From: Granulicella pectinivorans
GTDB lineage: Bacteria > Acidobacteriota > Terriglobia > Terriglobales > Acidobacteriaceae
DNA: 64,000 nucleotides
Direction of reading: 5' to 3'
Assembly: GCF_900114625.1 (NCBI RefSeq)
Contig: NZ_FOZL01000002.1
Span: 744,001 to 808,000, forward strand
The notes below the pieces were generated by a model, which saw only the letters and a program-made list of their open reading frames with translations, did not search any database and was not told the origin of the DNA. Positions 49,886 through 58,847 of the stretch are shown here, one piece after another; the stretch's first letter is position 1; every line of letters begins with the position of its first letter. The position numbers were made by a program, and so were the translations under genes.

Positions 49886-50968
49886 CTAAAGCAGAAGCAT
49901 GCAGTCCCCATAGCTGAAGAAGCGATACTTCGCCTCGACGGCATGCGCGTACGCGGCCAGCACATGCTCCGTGCCGGCAAACGCGCATACCAGCATCAAC
50001 AGCGTCGATTGCGGCAGATGGAAGTTCGTCAGCAGACCGCTGACCACCTGGAACCGATGTCCCGGCGAAAGAAAGATACTCGTCTCGCCCGAGTGCGGAT
50101 ACAGCTCCGCGCCCAGCGTGGCGCAGTGTTCGAGGGTGCGCGTAGTGGTTGTTCCCGCAGCGATAATCCGCCGCCCCTCGCGCCGCGCGACGTTGATCGC
50201 CTCAGCCGTCGCCGCGGGCAGGGTATACCGCTCGGCATGCAGACGAATGTCCACCACCCGCTCCGCCCGCACCGGCTGAAACGTCCCCAACCCAACATGC
50301 AGTGTCACCCGCTCAATCTGCACACCCTTTCGCGTGAGAGCTTCCAGAACCTCCGGCGTAAAGTGGAGCCCCGCCGTTGGTGCCGCGGCCGACCCCGTCT
50401 GGTTGGCGTAGACCGTCTGATACCGGGCACGATCTTCCTCGCTGTCGGGCGTGCCCTTGTCGCGATGGATGTACGGCGGTAGAGGCATATGTCCGATTCG
50501 CTGGAGGATGGCTTCGAACTCGTCCGTCGCGCTGAAGCGCAGCGTCCTCTCGCCGTACTCGCCCGCGCCGAGCACCACGGCTTCGAGAACCACCGCCGCC
50601 CCCTCGTGGAAGAGAAGCTTCTCGCCCACCTGCACCTTCTTCGCCGGACGCACCAGCGTCGTCCACGTACCGGGCGCGACCTGCTGCGTCAGCAACACCT
50701 CGACGCGCCCCGAGGGATCGGGCGAAGAGGCCTGCGTCGTGGTCGATCGTGCACGCGTTCCAAACAGCCGCGCCGGAAGCACACGCGAGTCGTTGAGGAT
50801 GAGAAGATCGCCCTCGCCAAGGTGCTCCGGCAGATCCGTAAATCGTCCATCGGTATAGGCACCGGTCGCGCGGTCGACGACCAGCATGCGGCTCGATCCG
50901 CGCACCGGCGGAGGCGTCTGCGCAATCAGCGATTCGGGAAGATGAAAGTCGAAGTCGGCGGTCAGCAT
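49886..50968 (-). CDS. queA: S-adenosylmethionine:tRNA ribosyltransferase-isomerase
   Basis: Transfers and isomerises the ribosyl part of SAM to preQ1 in tRNA, giving epoxyqueuosine. Recognisable blocks are DFDFHLPESLIAQTPPPVRGSSRMLVV (in pieces at the N-terminus), LLILNDSRVLPARLFG, YQTVYANQTGSAAAPTAGLHFT, HVGLGTFQPVRAERV and GLLTNFHLPQSTLLMLVCAFAG. At 360 residues it is full length. Its start overlaps the DUF374 stop by 7 bases, and no tgt or queC-F gene is in the window. Confidence 0.96.
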   Translation of the reverse strand: MLTADFDFHLPESLIAQTPPPVRGSSRMLVVDRATGAYTDGRFTDLPEHLGEGDLLILNDSRVLPARLFGTRARSTTTQASSPDPSGRVEVLLTQQVAPGTWTTLVRPAKKVQVGEKLLFHEGAAVVLEAVVLGAGEYGERTLRFSATDEFEAILQRIGHMPLPPYIHRDKGTPDSEEDRARYQTVYANQTGSAAAPTAGLHFTPEVLEALTRKGVQIERVTLHVGLGTFQPVRAERVVDIRLHAERYTLPAATAEAINVARREGRRIIAAGTTTTRTLEHCATLGAELYPHSGETSIFLSPGHRFQVVSGLLTNFHLPQSTLLMLVCAFAGTEHVLAAYAHAVEAKYRFFSYGDCMLLL

Positions 50969-51600
50969 GCGGCAAACCTCGCCAGCGCCACGGATTCATC
51001 GAGCGCCTTCTGCACCGCCGCCTGCATCTCAGGCTCAGCGGCAGGAATGATCGCGGGCCAGGTTACTCGCACCCGGGAAAATGGCTTCGGAATCAGAAAC
51101 CGGTCCCACGTTTGCAGCTCCCAGGCCCGTTCAGGCAACACATAAAACGTTCCCACGGGAGCCCCCACCAGCGTCGCGAGCTGCGCCGTGCCGGGCTTGG
51201 CGACCATCGCCGGCCCCTTCGGGCCATCGGCTGTGATGGCACATCGATGTCCCTGCTGGTAAGCCCTCTCCATGTTCCGCAGACCCGCCGGGCCGCCCCG
51301 CGTCGACGATCCCCGCACGGCCGTGAAGCCAAGCAGCTCGACGGTGCGCGCAATCAACTCTCCATCGAACGAGCGGCTGATCAGAATCGCGATATCCAGC
51401 CCGCGAAACCGATACGCACAGGCCAGCAGCGAGCGGTGCCAGAACGCATACACCGTGGGCCCCGGAATCAGGTCCCCTCGCGTGCCACCGGGAGCGCAGA
51501 GGTCCTCGTAGCGCAGCGTCATCCCCAGCAGACGAATCAGCATCGCCGCCACAGGCGGAACGACGGCCAGGATGAATCGCTGCTTGGAGGTATACGCCAC
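50962..51600 (-). CDS. DUF374 lysophospholipid acyltransferase-like protein
   Basis: A 212-residue member of the DUF374 branch of the lysophospholipid acyltransferase superfamily. The catalytic-type His is in VYAFWHRSLLACAYRF, followed by LISRSFDGELIARTVELLGFTAVRGSSTRGG and the CAITADGPKGPAMVAKPGTAQLA motif. Its acyl acceptor is unknown; some members act in lipid A synthesis. The N-terminal hydrophobic helix (LAVVPPVAAMLIRLLG) suggests membrane attachment. It sits between ldcA and queA. Confidence 0.88.
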   Translation of the reverse strand: MAYTSKQRFILAVVPPVAAMLIRLLGMTLRYEDLCAPGGTRGDLIPGPTVYAFWHRSLLACAYRFRGLDIAILISRSFDGELIARTVELLGFTAVRGSSTRGGPAGLRNMERAYQQGHRCAITADGPKGPAMVAKPGTAQLATLVGAPVGTFYVLPERAWELQTWDRFLIPKPFSRVRVTWPAIIPAAEPEMQAAVQKALDESVALARFAAC

Positions 51601-51617
51601 GCGTTCCAGTTTATCCG

Positions 51618-52553
51618 TTACGACACGGCAGATTCGAGGTAGGTAAGCCGGGGCGCAGCGGTCAGGTCGAGCTCCGCCTGAATCCCCAGCGGCAGCGTAA
51701 TATTGGGAGCGTCCACATGCCCAGACCGCAGCCCGATCGCAATCGGCCCTTTGAACTCCGCGAGCGCGTGCAGAATCGCCTTTTCAAGAAGCGCGTACTC
51801 CGCCTCCGGCACGTTCTGGCTCATGTCGCCAAAGACGATCCCATGCGCCTTCTCGAGATGCCCCGCATAGCGCAGATGCACCAGGTACCGGTCCCACTGG
51901 TAGGGCTTGGTGCCGATGTCCTCGAGAAACAGAATCGTGGGGCCATCCGGCAGAGCCGGCGCATACGGCGTCCCTAGGGCTTCGTTGTAGATGCTCAGGC
52001 ACCCACCCACAAGCTGCCCCTGCGCATACCCGGGTCGCAGCATCTTCAGACCGTCCTCTGCCGTCAGCGACCAGTTCGACGATCCGCCCAGCGCATGTCC
52101 CCAGCTCGCTGGGTCGTATCCGTCGGGGCGAGAGAAGTCGGCGGCGCACATCGGCGCGTAGAACGTGACCAAACCAATCGTCTTCAGCAGGTAGGCGTGG
52201 AGACTGGTGTGATCGGAGTAGCCGAGGAAGGGCTTGGGGTTGTCGGCGATCATCGCGAGATCGAGGTGGGGGAGGAGTTCGGCCGATCCCCACCCGCCAC
52301 GCGTACAAAGCACCGCGTCATAGTCCGGGTTGGCGAAGGCCTCGTGGAGGTCGGCCAGCCGGTGCGCGGCGTTGCCTGCGTAGTAGAGCGGGCCCTTATC
52401 GAGGGCGTGCGGGAAGAGCGTGGTGCGGTAGCCGAGGGCGTGCAGCGCTGTGATTCCCTGCTCCACCTTGTCCGGCCTGGGTGTGCTGGCCGGAGAAACG
52501 ATCGCGAAGCGCGCGCCCTGTGGCAATGCCTTCGGTTTGAGAATGGTCGCCAT
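51618..52553 (-). CDS. ldcA: LD-carboxypeptidase (S66 family)
   Basis: Trims the D-Ala from cytoplasmic murein tetrapeptides during peptidoglycan recycling. The family blocks are FAIVSPASTPRPDKVEQGITAL, AVLCTRGGWGSAELLPHLD, FLGYSDHTSLHAYLLKTIG with the nucleophile Ser, GGCLSIYNEALGTPYAP, FLEDIGTKPYQWDRYLVHL with catalytic Glu, and RSGHVDAPNITLPLG with the His. At 311 residues it is of normal length. It follows dapF by 3 bases. Confidence 0.94.
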   Translation of the reverse strand: MATILKPKALPQGARFAIVSPASTPRPDKVEQGITALHALGYRTTLFPHALDKGPLYYAGNAAHRLADLHEAFANPDYDAVLCTRGGWGSAELLPHLDLAMIADNPKPFLGYSDHTSLHAYLLKTIGLVTFYAPMCAADFSRPDGYDPASWGHALGGSSNWSLTAEDGLKMLRPGYAQGQLVGGCLSIYNEALGTPYAPALPDGPTILFLEDIGTKPYQWDRYLVHLRYAGHLEKAHGIVFGDMSQNVPEAEYALLEKAILHALAEFKGPIAIGLRSGHVDAPNITLPLGIQAELDLTAAPRLTYLESAVS

Positions 52554-52556
52554 CCG

Positions 52557-53417
52557 TTACAGTCCCGAAACTTCGCCGCGGCAGATGATCTCCGCCGGCC
52601 CGGTCAGGAACATCGGCTCCTCCGCGGACTCCCACGACACCCTCTGCGGGCCGCCTTCGGCCACCGCAATCAGGTGGCGGCTCGCCCCGCGCAGCGACAT
52701 CGCAGCCGACGACGAAGCACATGTGCCGGTGCCGGAGCTGGTAGTCGGTCCGCACCCCCGCTCATAGATCCGGAACGCAATCTCCGCCGGCGAAATGACG
52801 CGCACGAACTCCACATTGGTGCCGTGGGGAAACAGTGGGCTCACCGCGATCTTGCCGCCAAGCTCCTGCCAGGAAAGCCCATGCGCCGAGAAGTCTTCCG
52901 TCTCCACAAACAGCACGAAGTGCGGGTTCCCGACGTTCACCATCGCGCCCTCCACCTCACCCACGCCGTCCACCACGATCGTCCGCGGCATCACGCGCGG
53001 CACACCCATCTCCGTACGGATCACATACGTCGGATCGGCAATCTCGACGACCTCGCACGTCCGCGGGCCGCCATGCGTCACCAGCGTCACCTTGTTCCTG
53101 TCTTCCGTTGCAGCCAGCCATGCTGCCACGCACCGCGTACCGTTGCCCGAGAGCTCCGCCTCGGAGCCATCCGAGTTGAACAGCCGGATAAACAAGGTCC
53201 CATCCGGCTGGCGGTCGAGGAACTCGATTCCGTCGGCTCCCACGCTCGTATTGCGTGCGCACAGCTTCTTTGCCAGCTCCGCATGATTACGGTGCGCGGC
53301 AGTCTCTTCAAGGATCAGAAAGTCGTTCCCGCACGCATGCGCCTTCACAAACTGCAACAGCGAGGGAGCCTTTTCGGCGGCGACTTCAAGGGGTGGCAGG
53401 GATTCTTCGATCGACAT
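52557..53417 (-). CDS. dapF: Diaminopimelate epimerase, atypical second active site
   Basis: A 285-residue DapF-fold protein that should convert LL- to meso-diaminopimelate for peptidoglycan. The first half carries KAHACGNDFLIL and the first catalytic Cys (C96) in LSGNGTRCVAAWLA. The position of the second catalytic Cys (the ACGSG motif of E. coli DapF) reads TTSSGTGTCASS, so Ser228 replaces Cys; a Cys occurs elsewhere in the loop (RGCGPT). The ERGxGxT motif is present. ATG 53417 is preferred to 53450. It precedes ldcA by 3 bases, linking it to cell-wall metabolism. Confidence 0.88.
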   Translation of the reverse strand: MSIEESLPPLEVAAEKAPSLLQFVKAHACGNDFLILEETAAHRNHAELAKKLCARNTSVGADGIEFLDRQPDGTLFIRLFNSDGSEAELSGNGTRCVAAWLAATEDRNKVTLVTHGGPRTCEVVEIADPTYVIRTEMGVPRVMPRTIVVDGVGEVEGAMVNVGNPHFVLFVETEDFSAHGLSWQELGGKIAVSPLFPHGTNVEFVRVISPAEIAFRIYERGCGPTTSSGTGTCASSSAAMSLRGASRHLIAVAEGGPQRVSWESAEEPMFLTGPAEIICRGEVSGL

Positions 53418-53453
53418 AGCCTCTCTATTGTAGGGGAGCCGCGCAGGCAAGCC

Positions 53454-54158
53454 TTACTCGTCGTCGGGGTCGCGGAAGCTGAGCACCTGGTCTGTCGCAT
53501 CGCTGGTCTTCAGCTCGTGCAACAGTCGCGTGTGCGTCGTCCGGTTGTTCGTGATCAAGAACGTAATCCTCTCCAGCTCGCCTGCCTGCGAGTGGTCGAT
53601 GACGTTCAGCCGTATCCCGGCCTTATCCAGCACCGCAAGAATCGCCTTGTAGGTCGTCGCCGGGTCGGTGCCGCGCACCTCGTACAGCAGCGGATACTGC
53701 TTCCAGTCCAGATGCATCTCCAGCACTCGCATCAGCGTCTGCGCCGCCAGCACGATCACCGTGGCCAGCAGCGCCGGCAGATACAAGCCCGCACCACATG
53801 CCATCCCGATCGATGCCACCACGAAGACCGTCGCCGCGCTCGTCAACCCCAGCACGCGCGAGCGGGTGTGCAGGATCAGCCCCGCACCCAGGAACCCGAT
53901 CCCCTGCACGATATTCGCGGCCACCCGTCCTTTATCCGGATTGGCATCCCCTGCGAGCACCGCCGAGAGCATCGTAAAAAATGCGCAGCCCAGGCAGATC
54001 AGCATATTGGTGCGAATGCCCGACGCTTTCTTGCGAAACTCGCGCTCCAGACCTACCAGACCGCCCAGCAGGCACGCCGAAAGGAGCCGCGTCGCCGTGC
54101 CGGTCGAGAGCAGCATCTGTTCCAGGTCGCTGAAGTTGTAGTTCGAAGGTGCGATCAT
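53454..54158 (-). CDS. MgtC/SapB family membrane protein
   Basis: A 234-residue protein with four to five transmembrane helices. The MgtC signature is ATRLLSACLLGGLVGLEREFRKKASGIRTNMLICLG (residues about 20-55, in pieces), plus VQGIGFLGAGLILHTRSRVLGLTSAATVFV. The C-terminal cytoplasmic part (residues about 155-234) resembles an ACT-like domain (YEVRGTDPATTYKAILAVLDKAGIRLNVI). MgtC proteins protect against low magnesium and support virulence in pathogens; the role here is unknown. The ATG follows a GGGGAAGAAAAAG stretch. Confidence 0.9.
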   Translation of the reverse strand: MIAPSNYNFSDLEQMLLSTGTATRLLSACLLGGLVGLEREFRKKASGIRTNMLICLGCAFFTMLSAVLAGDANPDKGRVAANIVQGIGFLGAGLILHTRSRVLGLTSAATVFVVASIGMACGAGLYLPALLATVIVLAAQTLMRVLEMHLDWKQYPLLYEVRGTDPATTYKAILAVLDKAGIRLNVIDHSQAGELERITFLITNNRTTHTRLLHELKTSDATDQVLSFRDPDDE

Positions 54159-54247
54159 CTTTTTCTTCCCCGCGATGGTAGCACCTGCTCTAATGTTCCG
54201 GGGAACCACACCATCTGACAGCACCATAGAACCCCAGGGAGAGCACC

Positions 54248-55747
54248 GTGACCAAGACCAGGGCCTCACGCAACGATTTGGCCATCCTGCTTGGGATCGC
54301 GGCCGTCGTCGCGCTCGTCCACATGCTCACCAACGACCGTTACGGCTTCCACCGGGACGAGCTGCAGTTTCTCTCCGACGCTCGCCACCTCGACTGGGGC
54401 TACGTCGCCTACCCGCCGCTCACTCCATTCCTGGAGCACATCGGCCTCGCTCTCTTCGGCATCTCCGAGACGTGGCTGCGGCTCTTCTCGGTCATCGCCC
54501 AGTCCGCAGCCCTGGTCGCCACCGGCCTGATGGCCCGTGAGCTCGGCGGAGGCCGTCTCGCCCAGGTCACGGCAACCGTCTCGGTCGCGCTCTCCGCCCT
54601 GCCCCTCTTCGAAGGCACCGAATTCCAATACTCCTCCTTCGACTATCTCTGGTGGGTCCTGATCGCCTACTTCCTCATCCGACTTCTCAAGACCGAGAAC
54701 CCGCGCTGGTGGATCGCCATCGGCGCCGTCATCGGCCTTGGTCTTCTGACCAAATACTCCATCACCTTTTACATCGCGGGCCTCCTAGCAGGCCTCGTTT
54801 TTACCCAGTCCCGCCGCTTCCTCCTCGCCCCAGGGTTCTGGGGTGGAGTCGCCGTCGCCCTGCTCCTCTTCCTGCCGAACTTCCTCTGGCAGGTCCATCA
54901 CGGCTTCATCTCGTACCACTTCCTCCAGAGCATCCACGCACGCGACGTCCGAAACGGCCGTGCCGACGGCTTCCTCTTCGACCAGATCAAGATCAACGCC
55001 AACCTGATCGCCACGCCTCTCTGGATCGCCGGACTGATCTTCTTCCTGAGAGATCGCCGCTACCGCATGCTCGGCATCCTCTACCTCGTCCCGCTGGCCC
55101 TCTTCTTCATCGCCAAGGGCCGCGGATACTACGTCGCCGCCGCCTACCCCATGCTGCTCGCCATGGGCTCCGTCGCCGTCGAACGCTGGCTTGGGACGCT
55201 AACCCGCATGAGTCGCCTTGCCATCGAAGCCACCTACTTCACCCTCGCCGGAGCGGTCGGCATCGCCATCTGCTGCCTCATTCTGCCGCTCGCCAACTCC
55301 GGTCCGCTCAAGGCCTGGGCGCTCAAGAACAACGACGACCTCCGCGAGGAGTTCGGCTGGGAGGAGATGGCCTGGACCGTCGCGGGCATCCGTTCCGCCC
55401 TGCCGCCCGAGCAGCGCGAGCACGTCGGCATCATCACCGGCAACTACGGCGAGCAGGGAGCCATCGAGATCCTCGGCGCGAAGTATGGCCTGCCCACACC
55501 CATCGGAGGCACCAACTCCGCGTGGCTCCGCGGCTATCCCACGCCCCAGCCCACCATCCTCATCGTGGTCGGCTTCTCCTACAAACAGGCCGACGAGACC
55601 TTCTCCGCCTGCCGGGAGGCGGGGCGCAACGGCAACGCCGCCGGAATCCCCAACGAAGAATCGAAGCTTCACCCCGTCCTCTTCCTCTGCGGTCCCCCGA
55701 TCAAACCCTGGCCAGAGTTTTGGCAGGACTTCCAATCCTTCGGATAA
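54248..55747 (+). CDS. Glycosyltransferase family 39/ArnT-like membrane protein
   Basis: A 499-residue polytopic protein with about ten transmembrane segments. The first extracytoplasmic loop has the Asp/Glu-rich YGFHRDELQFLSDARHLDWGYVAYPPLTP typical of GT39-type dolichyl- or undecaprenyl-phosphate-sugar transferases. An ArnT-like sugar transfer onto lipid or protein is likely; the acceptor is unknown. It starts at GTG 54248 with GGGAGAG before it. It is divergent from mgtC. Confidence 0.85.
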   Translation: MTKTRASRNDLAILLGIAAVVALVHMLTNDRYGFHRDELQFLSDARHLDWGYVAYPPLTPFLEHIGLALFGISETWLRLFSVIAQSAALVATGLMARELGGGRLAQVTATVSVALSALPLFEGTEFQYSSFDYLWWVLIAYFLIRLLKTENPRWWIAIGAVIGLGLLTKYSITFYIAGLLAGLVFTQSRRFLLAPGFWGGVAVALLLFLPNFLWQVHHGFISYHFLQSIHARDVRNGRADGFLFDQIKINANLIATPLWIAGLIFFLRDRRYRMLGILYLVPLALFFIAKGRGYYVAAAYPMLLAMGSVAVERWLGTLTRMSRLAIEATYFTLAGAVGIAICCLILPLANSGPLKAWALKNNDDLREEFGWEEMAWTVAGIRSALPPEQREHVGIITGNYGEQGAIEILGAKYGLPTPIGGTNSAWLRGYPTPQPTILIVVGFSYKQADETFSACREAGRNGNAAGIPNEESKLHPVLFLCGPPIKPWPEFWQDFQSFG

Positions 55748-55793
55748 CCGGAAAACCCTTGTTAGACTGGGGAAGCGCGAGCGCGGGAGAAGC

Positions 55794-56711
55794 ATGGCAA
55801 TCGTTGAACTGAAGAATGTGCGCAAGGTATACGACGAGAAGGTAGCCGTCCACGGCCTCTCGCTCACCATCGAACCGGGCACCATCTACGGCGTGCTCGG
55901 CCCCAACGGCTCCGGCAAGACCTCGACCATCCGCATGATGATCGGCATCACGGTCCCCGACTCCGGCACGGTGAGCCTGTTCGGCCAGCCCTTTACCCGC
56001 AATAACCTCAAGCGCGTGGGCTACCTGCCGGAAGAGCGCGGCCTGTACAAAAAGATGAACGTGCTTGACCAGCTCACCTTCCTTGGCCAGCTCCACCGCC
56101 TCGACGCCGCCACGGCCCGAGCCCGAGCCACCCAGTGGTGCGAACGCCTCGAGATCACCGAGGCCATGCCCAAGAAGACCGAAGACCTCTCCAAGGGCAT
56201 GCAGCAGAAGATCCAGTTCATCGCCGCCCTCCTGCACGAGCCCGACCTCGTCATCATGGACGAGCCCTTCAGCGGCCTCGACCCCGTCAACGGCAAGCTC
56301 CTCCAGGACACGCTCATGGACCTGCGCAACGAGGGACGCGCCATCCTCTTCTCCACCCACCGCATGGATCAGGCTGAAAAGATGTGCGACGAGATCGCCC
56401 TCGTCCATCGCGGCAACCTCGTCCTCCAGGGCTCCATGCGCGAGGTCAAGCGCCAGTACCCGCGCAATCGCGTCGTCATCGAGTACGAAGAGAACGGATC
56501 CGTCCTGCGCCATCCTTCCATCGAAAGCTCCGAGCACTTCTCCGGCCGCATGGAGATCAAGTTGAAAAGCACACCCGGCACCGATCCCGATGCGCAGCCC
56601 CTGCTCGCCGCCGCCGTCGCCAACGGCATGCGCATCCGTCGCTTCGAGGTCATCGAACCGACCCTGGAAGAGATATTTATCGAAGTCGTAGGGGGAAACG
56701 TCGATGCATAG
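55794..56711 (+). CDS. ABC transporter ATP-binding protein (NatA-like)
   Basis: A 305-residue ABC ATPase. Walker A is GVLGPNGSGKTSTIRMM (about residues 33-49), the Q-loop is in YLPEERGLYKKMNV, the signature motif is TEDLSKGMQQKIQF, Walker B is LVIMDEPFSGLDP and the H-loop is STHRMDQAE. A C-terminal domain (residues about 225-305) follows, as in the NatA group. It works with the permease whose start overlaps its end by 8 bases. The pair resembles Na+ exporters (NatAB). Confidence 0.92.
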   Translation: MAIVELKNVRKVYDEKVAVHGLSLTIEPGTIYGVLGPNGSGKTSTIRMMIGITVPDSGTVSLFGQPFTRNNLKRVGYLPEERGLYKKMNVLDQLTFLGQLHRLDAATARARATQWCERLEITEAMPKKTEDLSKGMQQKIQFIAALLHEPDLVIMDEPFSGLDPVNGKLLQDTLMDLRNEGRAILFSTHRMDQAEKMCDEIALVHRGNLVLQGSMREVKRQYPRNRVVIEYEENGSVLRHPSIESSEHFSGRMEIKLKSTPGTDPDAQPLLAAAVANGMRIRRFEVIEPTLEEIFIEVVGGNVDA

Positions 56712-57936
56712 TGCCTGGCTGATCGCAAAGCGTGAATATCTCGAGCGCGTCCGGACGAAGGCCTTTCTCGTCGCCACGATCCTCATCCCCATCCTCATGG
56801 TCGCGTTCGTCGTGGGATCGGCGATCCTCGCCAAGAGCACCCGCTCCACCTCGCACCTCATCATCGTCAGCAAGGACACGCAGCTTGTCATGGACCTTCA
56901 GGACCAACTGAAGAAGGGCGACGGCAGCCAGATGACCGTCGACACCATGGCCCCCGGCGACGGCGTCCGCGCCATGCTCGACCAGGAACTCGCCGACCAG
57001 AGCATCGACGGATACCTCTGGATCACCCCCGCCAAGAGCGCAAACGACCGGCCCGCCTTCGACTTCAAGCCACGCTCCAAAGCCGATATCTCCACCAGCT
57101 CCGTCCTCAAGGACGCCCTGCAGACCGTGCTCGTCCGCGAGCGCCTGACGCACCAGGGGATGGTCGCCTCCGACGTCGACTCGATGATGGCGCCCGTCAC
57201 CATCGACACCTCCAGCTCCAGCGGCAAGTCCAAGAGCGTCAACGGCTCCTTTGCCGTCGCTTACATCCTCTTCTTCCTCATGTACATGGTGGTCATGCTC
57301 TATGGCATGAACGTGGCCCGCTCCATCATCGAAGAGAAGACCTCGCGCGTCTTCGAGGTTCTGCTCGCCACCATCACTCCGGAAGAGATGCTCGCCGGCA
57401 AGATCCTCGGCGTGGGCTCGGTCGGCATCACGCAGATCCTCATCTGGATGCTGGCCGCGCTCATTCTCGCGCCCATCTCCGGCATGATGGGCAGCGGCTC
57501 ATTCTCCTTCTCCATCACCGTGGTGCAGGCCATCTTCTTCGTCCTCTACTTCATCTTCGGCTTCCTGCTCTACTCGTCGATGGCGGCCGCGCTGGGTTCC
57601 ATGACCAACTCCGAGCAGGAGCTCCAGCAGCTCAACATGTTCCTCGTTCTTCCGCTCGCCTTCTGCATGCTAATGATCCCCGTGGTCACCACCAACCCCG
57701 GCGGCACGTGGGCGCGGATCGTCTCGCTGATTCCCTTCTGCACGCCGTTGCTGATGAACTTCCGCGTCTCGCTGGCAATGCCCCAGCCCTGGGAACTCGC
57801 CCTCTCGTTCGTGCTCATGTCCCTGACGATCTACGCCGTCCTCTGGATCGCCAGCCGCATCTACCGCGTCGGCATCCTCATGTACGGCAAGAAGCCCAAC
57901 CTGCCCGAGATCCTGCGCTGGGTGAAGTACAGCTAG
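56704..57936 (+). CDS. ABC transporter permease (NatB-like, ABC-2)
   Basis: A 410-residue membrane protein. One N-terminal helix (FLVATILIPILMVAFVVGSAIL), a large extracytoplasmic domain (residues about 45-180), and then five to six C-terminal helices. The block MNVARSIIEEKTSRVFEVLLATITPEEMLAGKILGVG is typical of the NatB/YhaP family. The start overlaps the ATPase gene by 8 bases. It ends at TAG, whose last base starts the next GNAT gene. Confidence 0.9.
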   Translation: MHSAWLIAKREYLERVRTKAFLVATILIPILMVAFVVGSAILAKSTRSTSHLIIVSKDTQLVMDLQDQLKKGDGSQMTVDTMAPGDGVRAMLDQELADQSIDGYLWITPAKSANDRPAFDFKPRSKADISTSSVLKDALQTVLVRERLTHQGMVASDVDSMMAPVTIDTSSSSGKSKSVNGSFAVAYILFFLMYMVVMLYGMNVARSIIEEKTSRVFEVLLATITPEEMLAGKILGVGSVGITQILIWMLAALILAPISGMMGSGSFSFSITVVQAIFFVLYFIFGFLLYSSMAAALGSMTNSEQELQQLNMFLVLPLAFCMLMIPVVTTNPGGTWARIVSLIPFCTPLLMNFRVSLAMPQPWELALSFVLMSLTIYAVLWIASRIYRVGILMYGKKPNLPEILRWVKYS

Positions 57937-58403
57937 TGCCACAGCTTCGTTGCGCCACAGCGGAGGACGCCCCCATCATCGCCCGCCACCGTGGCCTCAT
58001 GTTCCTCGACATGGGCTCCGTCACGCCCGAGCAGGCCGAGCAGCTAATCGCAGCAGCCGAGCCCTGGTTTCGCGCGCAGATCGAAGCGGGCACGTACATC
58101 GGATGGCTCGTCGAAGAAGACGATACCGTCGTTGCCGGCGGAGGCGTCTTCCTGCGTGAACTTGGCCCCATCCCCGGATGCTTCCGGGTAGGGCGCTGGG
58201 CCCACATCGCCAACGTCTACACGCTTCTCTCCCACCGCAGACGAGGCATCGCACGCAGCCCGATGAACGAGATGCTGCACTGGTGTGCAGTCAACGCCAT
58301 CGATCAGGTCACCCTCGCTGCATCCGCCGACGGCCGCGCCTTGTATGAGTCCGTGGGCTTCGTCGAAACCAACGAAATGCGCCTGGCCAAACCGCTCGGC
58401 TAG
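57936..58403 (+). CDS. GNAT family N-acetyltransferase
   Basis: A 155-residue GNAT. The acetyl-CoA binding region is ANVYTLLSHRRRGIARSPMNEML, with the R-R-x-G-I-A motif. The start is GTG 57936, overlapping the permease stop (TAGTG), so it is coupled to the ABC pair and may modify a cargo or a partner of it. The 3' end overlaps the convergent rhamnose mutarotase gene by 4 bases. Confidence 0.82.
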   Translation: MPQLRCATAEDAPIIARHRGLMFLDMGSVTPEQAEQLIAAAEPWFRAQIEAGTYIGWLVEEDDTVVAGGGVFLRELGPIPGCFRVGRWAHIANVYTLLSHRRRGIARSPMNEMLHWCAVNAIDQVTLAASADGRALYESVGFVETNEMRLAKPLG

Positions 58404-58717
58404 GCCAGATGAAAGACCTCGTCCAGAGGCTTCATACTGTCGTCCGGCCCACCCTCCAGCGTCTCGAACAGCGGCCCCATCTCCGCCTGCCACCGAGCAT
58501 TCACCGGATGCTTCTTCATCCCCGCCTGCGACGCGGCAAAGTCCTCACACTCCAGGTACCCCACCAGGAGACCATCCTCCCGCAGGAAGAGCGAGTAGTT
58601 CGCCCAACCCGTCTCCCGCAGCGCATCCTGCATCTCCGGCCATACCGCGGCATGGCGCACCCGGTACTCGGCAAGGCATTCCGGACGGACTTTCAACGTA
58701 AAACAGATTCGACGCAT
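58400..58717 (-). CDS. rhaM: L-rhamnose mutarotase
   Basis: A 105-residue ferredoxin-like dimer that interconverts the rhamnose anomers. The family blocks are RICFTLKVRPECLAEYRVRHAAVWPEMQDALRE (in pieces at the N-terminus), NYSLFLREDGLLVGYLECED and a final WQAEMGPLFE. ATG 58717 is preceded by AAGGA. No other rhamnose gene is adjacent, so it may be part of a scattered pathway. Confidence 0.92.
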   Translation of the reverse strand: MRRICFTLKVRPECLAEYRVRHAAVWPEMQDALRETGWANYSLFLREDGLLVGYLECEDFAASQAGMKKHPVNARWQAEMGPLFETLEGGPDDSMKPLDEVFHLA

Positions 58718-58847
58718 TGATTCCTTCCGGGGTTCGGTCTGACGCATTCTTTAAAAATCCCAATTGGGAACCGTTTCCATGTGCTCACAACGATACGACA
58801 CCCGAGTATCGACTCGCTACAGGAAAAGTTGCCTCCTTGAAATGATT

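Noticed and set aside
52095..54218. 707-codon open frame opposite ldcA, dapF and mgtC
   Set aside because: It spans three genes supported by catalytic motifs; the reading has no domain and is a shadow.
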